From the NCBI RefSeq assembly GCF_007474535.1, contig NZ_VKNW01000006.1:124001-188000 (forward strand): DNA of 64,000 nt. Direction: 5' to 3'. Source of the stretch: Chryseobacterium echinoideorum (lineage in GTDB: Bacteria > Bacteroidota > Bacteroidia > Flavobacteriales > Weeksellaceae). A model generated the notes under the pieces. It saw nothing but the letters and a program-made list of their open reading frames with translations. It was not told the origin of the DNA and made no database searches. Of this stretch, positions 26,150 to 33,878 are shown one piece after another (position 1 is the first letter of the stretch; each line of letters begins with the position of its first letter). The translations under genes and the position numbers were made by a program.

Positions 26150-27487
26150 CTACTGAAGTTTATACAATTCCATTTTTCGGTAAAGTGTTGCAATACCGAT
26201 TTCTAACAAGCGAGCTGTTTCTGCTTTATTTCCATTGGTATGATTTAATATTTTTTGAATGTGCAGTTTCTCTGCACTAGCCATAGAAAATGCAGACAAT
26301 TGTTTTGCATTTGATTTTGCATATTGAAGGTCTACAGGCAGCGTATCTAAATCAAGCAGGTCATCATCCGCTAAAATCACGCTTCGTTCAATCACATTTT
26401 TCAGCTCGCGTATGTTTCCTTTCCAGAGATTATTTTCCAAAGCTGTAACATAATCTTCCGATAGGGCTAGCGGCTTTCTATTGGATTTAATTGCAAAAAG
26501 ATCGGCATAATACTGTGCCAACAATTTGATATCTTTTCCCCGCTCTCTCAAAGACGGAAGTTCAATACCAAATACAGAAAGTCTGTAAAATAGATCACTT
26601 CTGAAATGACCTAACTCAATTTCATTTTCCAGATTTCGATTGGTTGCTGCGATGACTCTTACTTTGACTTTAATGGGTTTGGCATCACCAACACGCAGAA
26701 ATTCGCCTGTTTCTAATACACGTAAAATTTTAGCTTGCAAGTCCATGGCCATTTCTCCAATTTCATCCAAGAATATGGTTCCATTATGAGCTTCTTCAAA
26801 AAGTCCTTTTTGATCTTTGGTAGCTCCTGTAAATGAACCCGCTTTGTGACCAAATAATTCGTTTTCTAAGAGCTCTTTGCTAAATGCGGAGCAGTTTATC
26901 GCAACAAAATTTTGGTTTGCTCTCGGACTACCTTGATGAATGGCCTGTGCAAAAACTTCCTTACCAGTACCTGTTTCTCCGGTTAATAATACTGTTGTAT
27001 CTTTTGGAGCCACTTTTTTAGCCAGTTCAATTGCTTTTAAGATGGGCTTTGATGTACCGATAATTTTATCAAATGAATATTTTCTGCCTAACTGCTTTTC
27101 TAATTGTAAGACTCTTTTGTTTAAAGCTACTTTTTCACTGGCTTTATAGAGAAGTGGAATAATCTTATTATTGTCATCTCCTTTGGTTATATAATCGAAC
27201 GCACCGTTTTTAATAGCTTGTACACCGTCCGGTATATTGCCGTAGGCAGTCAAAAGAATCACTTCTACAGCAGGATATTTATCCTTAATGAGTTTAGCGG
27301 TGTCCACACCGCTTCCATCAGGGAGTTTGACATCGCAGATAATAATATCTATTTCTTCAACCTCTAACCTTTGTAATCCTGATTTGATATTGGATGCCTG
27401 AAAAACATCAAACCCTTCAAAACCAATTATTTTTGAAAGGAGGTTTCTCAATTTTTCCTCATCGTCTATTATTAATACTTTAACCAT
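26150..27487 (-). CDS. Sigma54-dependent response regulator (NtrC family), likely Kdp regulator
   Basis: 445 residues. REC domain with acidic pocket D8/D9 and phosphoacceptor D52. AAA+ domain with Walker A GETGTGKE and Walker B GTIFLDEIGEM. Fis-type C-terminal helix-turn-helix (NKAETARLLEIGIATLYRKM). The sigma54-contact loop reads GSFTGA rather than the usual GAFTGA. It is the only response regulator in the module and pairs logically with the kinase at 9631-11367. The likely target is the 15-bp inverted repeat at 19859-19895. Confidence 0.92.
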   Translation of the reverse strand: MVKVLIIDDEEKLRNLLSKIIGFEGFDVFQASNIKSGLQRLEVEEIDIIICDVKLPDGSGVDTAKLIKDKYPAVEVILLTAYGNIPDGVQAIKNGAFDYITKGDDNNKIIPLLYKASEKVALNKRVLQLEKQLGRKYSFDKIIGTSKPILKAIELAKKVAPKDTTVLLTGETGTGKEVFAQAIHQGSPRANQNFVAINCSAFSKELLENELFGHKAGSFTGATKDQKGLFEEAHNGTIFLDEIGEMAMDLQAKILRVLETGEFLRVGDAKPIKVKVRVIAATNRNLENEIELGHFRSDLFYRLSVFGIELPSLRERGKDIKLLAQYYADLFAIKSNRKPLALSEDYVTALENNLWKGNIRELKNVIERSVILADDDLLDLDTLPVDLQYAKSNAKQLSAFSMASAEKLHIQKILNHTNGNKAETARLLEIGIATLYRKMELYKLQ

Positions 27488-27567
27488 TTATGAGCTGAAT
27501 TATTAGGTGTAAAAATACCAAATATTACGTTTGTTTGATGAATAGATGATCTACAAAAAGTATTATT

Positions 27568-27633
27568 TTATTTCTCCTGTACCAGATGCTGTAAATCCGG
27601 GTCGTTTTTAATACGTTTCAATTCGTTCTCTAC
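27568..27633 (-). pseudogene. Possible C-terminal gene remnant
   Basis: A 21-codon open segment, VENELKRIKNDPDLQHLVQE(K), ends in a stop at 27568. It reads like the tail of a real protein, but a long T/A tract precedes it and no start or upstream body is present. Too short to assign. Confidence 0.25.
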
Positions 27634-27727
27634 AATTTACTTTCTTTTTTTTTTATTTTTTCTTATCCCGAACTTTCTAAGAAGGAAATTCCAAAACTTC
27701 GATTGATGGGTATAATTGCTTGTGACA

Positions 27728-27890
27728 ACTGCACTCAAAGCGGTGGGAAGCTAGGGAAAAGACAGCGGTATGACGGTGCGACAGAACTTATAATTAATAG
27801 ACAAATCCTGTTGCACCGGCATACTGCTGTGCGCGGTAACGGAACTGAAAACGCGGCTCGTCCGTGTTTTGAGTGGAGGAACTTGGGAGG
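27728..27890 (+). repeat. Structured non-coding repeat, copy A
   Basis: 5' block ACTGCACT...AAGCGG...AAAGACAGCGG. A long hairpin follows (GTATGACGGTGCGACAG / CTGTTGCACCGGCATAC, one mismatch, one wobble), then the conserved linker TGTGCGCGGTAACGGAA. A second hairpin (AAAACGCGG-ctcgt-CCGTGTTTT, 27848-27870) is followed by TGGAGGAACTTGG. The open frame on the opposite strand is a by-product of the repeat. Confidence 0.72.
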
Positions 27891-27935
27891 CGGTGGAAAA
27901 TAATTTTCTATAAAAGACCGAAATTTTCAACTGAT

Positions 27936-28100
27936 ACTGCACTAAAAAGCGAGGAAAAGACAGGTGCATTTTTCTGTGAATACTTGGAACAGAAAATTGC
28001 TCCTGTGCGCGGTGACGGAAGTGTATAGACGGCAGAGAAAAATGGTTCTTCAGAATCCGTAAAGTGAATGCCGTCTATATACTGGAGGGACTGGTGAAAG
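27936..28100 (+). repeat. Structured non-coding repeat, copy B
   Basis: Same order of parts as copy A. ACTGCACT...AAGCG.GGAAAAGACAG is followed by hairpin 1 (ACAGGTGCATTTTTCTGT / ACAGAAAATTGCTCCTGT, two mismatches), linker TGTGCGCGGTGACGGAA (from 28004), hairpin 2 (GTGTATAGACGGCA at 28021-28034 with TGCCGTCTATATAC at 28069-28082) and TGGAGGGACTGG. Hairpin 2 has an entirely different sequence from copy A but still pairs. Confidence 0.72.
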
Positions 28101-28122
28101 ACTATGCATTCTTAGAAATTTT

Positions 28123-29025
28123 TTAATTAATTATTCTAAATTCCGAAAGCATAGGGTCTTTTTCATACGGAATGCCTCTAAAACTAAGCCCTGAGCCAGA
28201 CTTACTGTAATAATTTTTCAGAATGCGATAAAGTCCGGGTTTATATTGGTACTGTTCCGGATAAAACTTAAAATAAAATCTTTCCAGGAAACCTTCCGTA
28301 CCGGGATGCAGAGTATATCCTATATCCTGCACGAAAAAACTCAATTTTATTTTTTGCCAATCTTTGCCGTTAAATTTTTGAAGCTCATAACGATCACCAA
28401 ACAGTATCGTGTTTTTGGTATTGTTAATCACTTTGTAAAACACTTTATTCTTCAGTTCAGACATTTTAAAGGTTTTGGGAATTTCAAGGAAAACCTTCTG
28501 CTCGAGCCCTTCTATCAACGGCGTGTAGACTTTAAAATTATCTGTCGCAAAACCTCTGTTGAGATCATTATTATCGATGAAAAATGGTTTATTGATTCTG
28601 TAATTTCCAGGAAAATTTAATCCACCATCAAATTTTGGTGAGAAGGTTAAATCGTATCTTCTGCCGGGCTGCAGCCCATAAGCCATTTCAGGAAATACAA
28701 TGTGTGAATTGATGACATTCCATTTATTATCGCTGTAACTTTCCACCTGAAATTCTTTGCCAAATGTTATCGGCTTATCTGAATTATTAAAAACCGTAAG
28801 CGTATAATTCTCCTCCAGTTTTTTGAAATTAATTGAATCTTCTTTAAGCCAAACATACACTTTCTTTTGAAAGGTGTCATTCTTAATATTTTCAGTTTTT
28901 GAAGATATTGTTTCCGCCACGTTCTCTTGAATTACAGGGTGAGTCATCATCTGTTTTGATGCGCCCTTTTTACTTTCACAACTGAAAAGCAAAAAAAGAA
29001 TAAGAAGAGTAAAGTAAAATTTCAT
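28123..29025 (-). CDS. Lipoprotein with two tandem Ig-like domains, unknown function
   Basis: 300 residues. A lipoprotein signal (MKFYFTLLILFLLFSC, lipid Cys 16) puts it in a membrane facing the periplasm or surface. Two similar domains of about 100 residues follow. The first has YTLTVFNNSDKPITFGKEFQ ... LQPGRRYDLTF ... FPGNYRI, the second VFYKVINNTKNTILFGDRYE ... LHPGTEGFLERF ... KPGLYRI. This is the pattern of a small bacterial Ig-like (Big_14-type) domain. It stands alone between structured repeats, without operon partners. Confidence 0.75.
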   Translation of the reverse strand: MKFYFTLLILFLLFSCESKKGASKQMMTHPVIQENVAETISSKTENIKNDTFQKKVYVWLKEDSINFKKLEENYTLTVFNNSDKPITFGKEFQVESYSDNKWNVINSHIVFPEMAYGLQPGRRYDLTFSPKFDGGLNFPGNYRINKPFFIDNNDLNRGFATDNFKVYTPLIEGLEQKVFLEIPKTFKMSELKNKVFYKVINNTKNTILFGDRYELQKFNGKDWQKIKLSFFVQDIGYTLHPGTEGFLERFYFKFYPEQYQYKPGLYRILKNYYSKSGSGLSFRGIPYEKDPMLSEFRIIN

Positions 29026-29227
29026 AAACGACAGATAACAAAATCTTTACCAAAAAATTTTATGTTCTTATCGTCGCAAGTTAAATACAAGTTCTTTTCA
29101 AAAATCACTTTCGCAATTCCTATTGAATAGAAGGATTTATGAAAGTGTACGAAAACCGGGGAAAAAGACTCGCAGGAAAATGGTGCTTTCCGAAATTGTC
29201 AACCTGCATAAGCCTTTATTATATGCC

Positions 29228-29470
29228 TAAATGGAAAAAGCGGCTGCAAAGACAGCGTTATGGAGGGCGGAAAGAAAATGCTTTTGCTTGGGAATTTCAG
29301 CACGCGCCATAAACACACTGAAAACCTTTGCCTATGAAACTCAAGTGTTTTTGGTGTATGCTGAAAATATTGGAATGGATAAAGCAATTTTCTTCCGCCT
29401 GTAGTACTGCTGTGCGCGGTGACGGAACTGAATACACGGCTCGTCCGTGTATTGAGTGGAGGAACTTGGC
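29228..29470 (+). repeat. Structured non-coding repeat, copy C
   Basis: 5' block GGAAAAAGCGGCTG.AAAGACAGCGTTATG. A very long nested hairpin follows: outer arms GGCGGAAAGAAAATGCTTT at about 29265 and AAAGCAATTTTCTTCCGCC ending about 29399, with inner arms around CAGCACGCGCCA / TGGTGTATGCTG. Then linker TGTGCGCGGTGACGGAA (29411-29427), hairpin AATACACGG-ctcgt-CCGTGTATT (29431-29453) and TGGAGGAACTTGG. Overlapping short ORFs are artefacts. Confidence 0.72.
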
Positions 29471-29565
29471 AAATCCCGAAACTCTCTGCACCATTTTTCT
29501 GCATCCTATAAAAGGGTGGCGGGGAATTGTTGGTTTTTAATTGGGGAACTTACCTTGTAAATTAT

Positions 29566-29735
29566 AACTGCACTGGCGGCTGGAACGCGGTGGAGCAAAA
29601 GGGCTTCGCCCGTTGCAAGGAAAGCATTTTACATAATTTCAAATTATAGGCACTTGGTGGCTGGTTGTGAGGGAATACAGTTTTGCAGAAACGATGGAAA
29701 AATGCGGTTGCCTGCAAAACTGTATGGAGGAACCC
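29566..29735 (+). repeat. Structured non-coding repeat, copy D (divergent)
   Basis: 5' block ACTGCACTGGCGGCTGG, then a hairpin with GGGC-ttc-GCCC at its core. The linker is reduced to TTGTGAGGGAA. A perfect 14-bp stem ATACAGTTTTGCAG / CTGCAAAACTGTAT (29675-29688 and 29712-29725) is followed directly by GGAGGAAC. The order of elements matches copies A-C although the stems share no sequence with them. Confidence 0.6.
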
Positions 29736-29833
29736 CCCGTAGCGTTGGAAAGTGCGTATAATTTTCATTATGTAACTTGCTGTGGCAGAGCGGGGATTTT
29801 GGAAAAAAATCTTTTACTTTGAAAGAATAAAAT

Positions 29834-29860
29834 AATAGCAATCATTTTCTGACTGCTATT
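29834..29860 (-). terminator. Terminator of the metal-efflux operon
   Basis: On the minus strand AATAGCAGTC pairs with GATTGCTATT (one wobble, 7-nt loop), followed by ATTTTATTC, 9 nt after the P-type ATPase stop. Confidence 0.55.
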
Positions 29861-29868
29861 AATATTTA

Positions 29869-31980
29869 TCAAAATTTCATATTCTGTATTCTAACCGCGT
29901 TTAGGATTGCAAGAAGTGCTACACCAACATCGGCGAAAACGGCTTCCCACATTGTGGCTAAACCGCCTGCTCCCAATATTAATACAATTCCTTTTACTAC
30001 GAATGCAAGAATAATATTCTGCCAAACAATTTTCTTGGTCTGTTTCCCAATGTTGATTGCCATTGGAATTTTGGAGGGTTTGTCGTCCTGTATTACCACA
30101 TCTGCGGTTTCTATGGTTGCATCGCTTCCCAAACCGCCCATTGCAAGCCCAACATCACTCAATGCTACAACAGGAGCATCATTTACACCATCTCCCACAA
30201 ATGCTACTGTTTCGTTCCTGCTTTTTATTTCTTTTACTTTATTTACTTTGTCTTCGGGGAGTAAATCTCCAAAATAATTGGTAATTCCAATTTTTTGGGC
30301 TACTTCCTGAACCACAGCCGTTTTGTCACCACTCAACATTGTAGGTTTTACGCCTAATTTTATTAATGCATCAACGGTATTTTTTGCATCTTCTTTTATC
30401 TTATCGGAAATGGTAAGATAGCCGGCAAATTTTCCGTCGTAAGCCACTGCAATAAGGGTATCAGCAACAGATTTGTGGTCTACAGTATAAGGGACAGAAA
30501 ATTTATCCATCAGTTTGAAGTTTCCTGCAAGGAATTCTTTGCCGTTCACCGTTCCTTTAAGTCCGTGTCCTGAAATTTCTTCCACATTTTCCATATTTAC
30601 GGAATGGTCAATTTCACCTACATATTCGTGAACTGCTGTTGCAATGGGGTGAGTGGATTTACTTTCAATAATATTGAGGTATTTCAGGATTTCTTTTTCA
30701 TCAAAGCCCTGCTCCATAAAAACCTGCTGCACTTTGAAAACTCCTTCTGTCATTGTTCCGGTTTTATCCATGACCACATTTTTGATTTCTGCCAAAGCAT
30801 CTAAAAAATTACTTCCTTTGAACAGAATACCGTTTCTGCTACCGGCACCAATTCCACCGAAATAACCCAAAGGAATTGAGATTACTAATGCACACGGACA
30901 GGAAATTACCAAGAAAACCAACGCTCTGTAAAGCCAAGTTTTGAAATTGTAATCTGCGACAAAGAAATATGGCAGCAGACAAATTGCCACTGCAAGGAAA
31001 ACGACAATCGGGGTATAAATTTTTGCAAATTTTCGGATAAAGAGTTCTGTTTTTGCCTTTTGTGTTGTAGCATTCTGAACCAATTCCAAAATTTTTGACA
31101 ATTTGGAGTTGGTATATTCTGTGTTGATTTTTACCTGCGAAACAGCATTAAGATTTATCATTCCTGCCAAGACTGTATCTCCTTTCTTTTTTGTATCGGG
31201 TTTGCTTTCACCTGTTAATGCTGCGGTATTGAAGGAAGCAGTTTCAGAAATCAGTTCACCATCTAATGCTAATTTTTCACCGGGTTTCAACTGAATAATT
31301 TGTCCTATTTGTGCGGTTTCTGCTTTAATGTTTTTTGGCTGATTGCCGTCCAAAATCGTTACTTCATCCGGTCTTTGGTCTAAAAGTTTGCTGATATTTC
31401 CTTTTGCTCTTTGCACTGCAAGAGTTTGGAAAACTTCGCCCACTGCATAAAAAAGCATTACAGCAACACCTTCAGGATATTCACCGATTGCAAAAGCACC
31501 TACTGTAGCAATAGTCATTAAGAAAAACTCAGAAAAAATATCTTTTTTCAAGATACTTTCCCACGCTTCTTTGATAACAGGAAATCCTACAGGAATATAA
31601 GCAACTATATACCAGACTATCCGCAGCCAATCTTTAAACCATTCGGGTTTTACCAAATGGTCTAAAGCAAGCCCCGCAATTAAAATAACGAAAGAAATTA
31701 CGGATGGTAAAAATAGTTGCAGTGTTGATTTACCCGTATTGTCGTGGCTATGATCGTGCTCGTCGGAATGTTCATCGTGCTTTTGTCCATCGTTGTCGGA
31801 ATGCGTTACGGATGTTTTTGAATTATTTCCTGTACTATTATAGGCTTTATCTGTTGTGGAGCAGCATTTATCTTCTAACAATTTTTTAGCACCGGCATCG
31901 GTATAGATTTTACCTTCCTGCGGAGTGCAGCACAATTGATTTCCTTTTTCGTCGTAAATATGTTTGTGTTCTGTTTTCAT
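29869..31980 (-). CDS. Heavy-metal-exporting P1B-type ATPase (Zn/Cd/Pb type)
   Basis: 703 residues. The N-terminus has Cys pairs (NQLCCTPQEG, DKCCSTTD) and a His/Asp-rich stretch (HDEHSDEHDHSHDN), in place of a standard HMA domain. Core motifs are TGES, the metal-site SCPCALVISIP, DKTGTMTEG (phosphorylated Asp), HPIA, MLSGDKTAVVQEVA and VGDGVNDAPVVALSDVG. CPC plus the His-rich head fit Zn2+/Cd2+/Pb2+ export. Its start overlaps the upstream methyltransferase-like gene by 4 nt. Last gene of the efflux operon. Confidence 0.93.
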   Translation of the reverse strand: MKTEHKHIYDEKGNQLCCTPQEGKIYTDAGAKKLLEDKCCSTTDKAYNSTGNNSKTSVTHSDNDGQKHDEHSDEHDHSHDNTGKSTLQLFLPSVISFVILIAGLALDHLVKPEWFKDWLRIVWYIVAYIPVGFPVIKEAWESILKKDIFSEFFLMTIATVGAFAIGEYPEGVAVMLFYAVGEVFQTLAVQRAKGNISKLLDQRPDEVTILDGNQPKNIKAETAQIGQIIQLKPGEKLALDGELISETASFNTAALTGESKPDTKKKGDTVLAGMINLNAVSQVKINTEYTNSKLSKILELVQNATTQKAKTELFIRKFAKIYTPIVVFLAVAICLLPYFFVADYNFKTWLYRALVFLVISCPCALVISIPLGYFGGIGAGSRNGILFKGSNFLDALAEIKNVVMDKTGTMTEGVFKVQQVFMEQGFDEKEILKYLNIIESKSTHPIATAVHEYVGEIDHSVNMENVEEISGHGLKGTVNGKEFLAGNFKLMDKFSVPYTVDHKSVADTLIAVAYDGKFAGYLTISDKIKEDAKNTVDALIKLGVKPTMLSGDKTAVVQEVAQKIGITNYFGDLLPEDKVNKVKEIKSRNETVAFVGDGVNDAPVVALSDVGLAMGGLGSDATIETADVVIQDDKPSKIPMAINIGKQTKKIVWQNIILAFVVKGIVLILGAGGLATMWEAVFADVGVALLAILNAVRIQNMKF

Positions 31981-32576
31981 AAAAGTCTTTTTGTTTTACG
32001 TTTGTAATTATTGTAGTTTTCACCATGGCTTTTAAGCAAGTATTCTTCTTCTAATCTTATTTGGACCTGAATAATGAGGTATACTGTGATGAAAATGCAA
32101 AAGGTTATGGCGTTTGGAATTATTAGAAACAAGGAAAATACACAAAAAATCATTCCAAGAAAAATTGGATTTCTGCAGATGGAAAATAGTCCTGTAGTAA
32201 CTAAATCTGTTTTGTTTTTTTCATCAATACCCACTCTCCAACTATTGCTCATTTGTATTTGTGCGATTATTATCCAAATTAATGAAAGATGCAAAATAAT
32301 AAGCCCCACTATTCTTATTATTTTGATTTCCAAATAGTAAATGGGGACTGAATATTGGTATATACTTTCAACACTATACATCATAATTACCGCTAACAAA
32401 GTGCCTAAAAGTATTTTCATAATATTTCCCACATAGTTATGAGCATTGTCTTCTTTGCCGAAAGTAATAGGATTAATGCCGGTTTTTTTATACACTCTGT
32501 AAGTAGGAATTACAAATACAAACATCATTACAATTAAGTAAAAAATTGGCAAATAGTATTTTAATAAATCATTCAT
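31977..32576 (-). CDS. Isoprenylcysteine methyltransferase-like membrane protein
   Basis: 199 residues with about five membrane segments. The C-terminal signature TTGLFSICRNPIFLGMIF, then VQIRLEEEYLLKSHGENYNNYKRKTKR, matches the ICMT/PEMT fold with SAM-binding residues near RNP and EE. Such proteins are often encoded beside metal-efflux ATPases. The substrate is unknown. It is coupled by a 4-nt overlap to the ATPase gene and lies 12 nt after the RND adaptor gene. Confidence 0.8.
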   Translation of the reverse strand: MNDLLKYYLPIFYLIVMMFVFVIPTYRVYKKTGINPITFGKEDNAHNYVGNIMKILLGTLLAVIMMYSVESIYQYSVPIYYLEIKIIRIVGLIILHLSLIWIIIAQIQMSNSWRVGIDEKNKTDLVTTGLFSICRNPIFLGMIFCVFSLFLIIPNAITFCIFITVYLIIQVQIRLEEEYLLKSHGENYNNYKRKTKRLL

Positions 32577-32588
32577 GTAAATTATTTT

Positions 32589-33857
32589 TTAATGTCCGTG
32601 TCCTTCTTCGCCGGTGTTATTCATTTTAGCCAAGATAAAAAAGGCGTTTTTTGTTACCACTTTTATATTGGCGGGAATTGGTTTTAAAGGTGTAATCTGC
32701 GTATAACCCAAATCGGTAGTTCCTTTTGCGACAGGAATTTTTTCAAAAGTCACTTCGCCTGCTGTTTTCTTATTCTGATTATTTTTTGGTTCTGAATGCG
32801 TGTGACCGTGTTCATCTTTTTCGTTTTCGGCAATTGCCGTATGTTCTTTCTCGGTATGTTCATCCGAAACGATAAAAATAAAATCCTGTCCTTTATCATT
32901 TACTATGGATGCTGTAGGTACAGAAGGTGTAGTTTTGGTATCAAGACTGATTATCGCCGTAACGCTCATTCCATCAATTAATCCGGATTTATCTCCGGTT
33001 ACATCCGCATGCACGGGAACGGTTTTGCTGTCGCCTTCAAAAGCGGTTCCAATTGAGGTAATGCGTGCGTCATATTCTTTGGCGGGACTGTTTGTTAATG
33101 TAAAATGAATGGTTTGCCCGGGTTGTACTTTAACCAAATCTTTTTCATACACATAAATATCCAAATGCAGTGAGGAATTGTTGACAATTTCTGCAATGGG
33201 AGAAGCCATATCTACATTACTGCCAATTTGTGCAATGACTTTACTCACTGTTCCACTAATAGGAGCACGAACAGACAGTACAGAATTGTAGCCCTGTGAA
33301 GCACCAATACTGCCCAACTGTTTCTGCAAACCTGAACGCTGACTGCGTAAGGTTGCAAGTTCTGTCTGTGCCTGCTGTAATTTTTTGAGCGGTGCTGCAT
33401 TTCCTTTGTAAAGTTGCTGTGCCCTTGTTACTTCCAATTCTGCCATTTTAATTTGCGCATTCACCTGCTGTAACTGCTGCTGCATCTGAATGAGGTCGGG
33501 ATTGGAAATGGTTGCGATTACCTTACCTCGGGTAACATAACTTCCGGGCTGCACATACAACGAACGCACTACACCACTATAAACAGGGGTTACAAATGCT
33601 TTGTTTTGGTTGGGAACTGTAAGCATTCCGCTCACTTTTACGGAGTTGGTAAGTTCTTTGTTTTCAATACTGCCGTATTCAATCCCGATGGCATTGATCT
33701 GTTCGTTGGTGAAGGTTGCAACATTGGGATTTTCGTGTTCGTCTTTGTGTTGGCTTTCTTCCGTAGTTTCACTATTGTTTTTTTCGATTTGGGTTTCTTT
33801 CTTGCAGCCTAAGAGTAAAAGAGAAACTGCAAATAGAACTGCTATATATTTTTTCAT
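32589..33857 (-). CDS. RND efflux periplasmic adaptor (CusB/CzcB-like lipoprotein)
   Basis: 422 residues. Lipoprotein signal (MKKYIAVLFAVSLLLLGC, Cys 18). Lipoyl/hairpin domains with a coiled coil (QMQQQLQQVNAQIKMAELEVTRAQQLYKGN), then a beta-barrel domain. A His/Glu-rich insertion near the C-terminus (EHTEKEHTAIAENEKDEHGH, and a terminal EEGHGH) suggests metal capture. It bridges the inner-membrane pump and the outer-membrane channel and sits 21 nt downstream of the pump gene. Confidence 0.92.
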   Translation of the reverse strand: MKKYIAVLFAVSLLLLGCKKETQIEKNNSETTEESQHKDEHENPNVATFTNEQINAIGIEYGSIENKELTNSVKVSGMLTVPNQNKAFVTPVYSGVVRSLYVQPGSYVTRGKVIATISNPDLIQMQQQLQQVNAQIKMAELEVTRAQQLYKGNAAPLKKLQQAQTELATLRSQRSGLQKQLGSIGASQGYNSVLSVRAPISGTVSKVIAQIGSNVDMASPIAEIVNNSSLHLDIYVYEKDLVKVQPGQTIHFTLTNSPAKEYDARITSIGTAFEGDSKTVPVHADVTGDKSGLIDGMSVTAIISLDTKTTPSVPTASIVNDKGQDFIFIVSDEHTEKEHTAIAENEKDEHGHTHSEPKNNQNKKTAGEVTFEKIPVAKGTTDLGYTQITPLKPIPANIKVVTKNAFFILAKMNNTGEEGHGH

Positions 33858-33878
33858 TTTAAATTCAGTTTTAACCGG

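Noticed and set aside
27751..27969. 72-aa minus-strand ORF
   Set aside because: It shares its peptide with the ORF in repeat copy C because both are antisense to the structured repeat; the conserved signal is base pairing, not protein.
29199..29504. 101-aa minus-strand ORF and overlapping 65-70-aa ORFs
   Set aside because: They lie across the long hairpin of repeat copy C and have no family-like composition.
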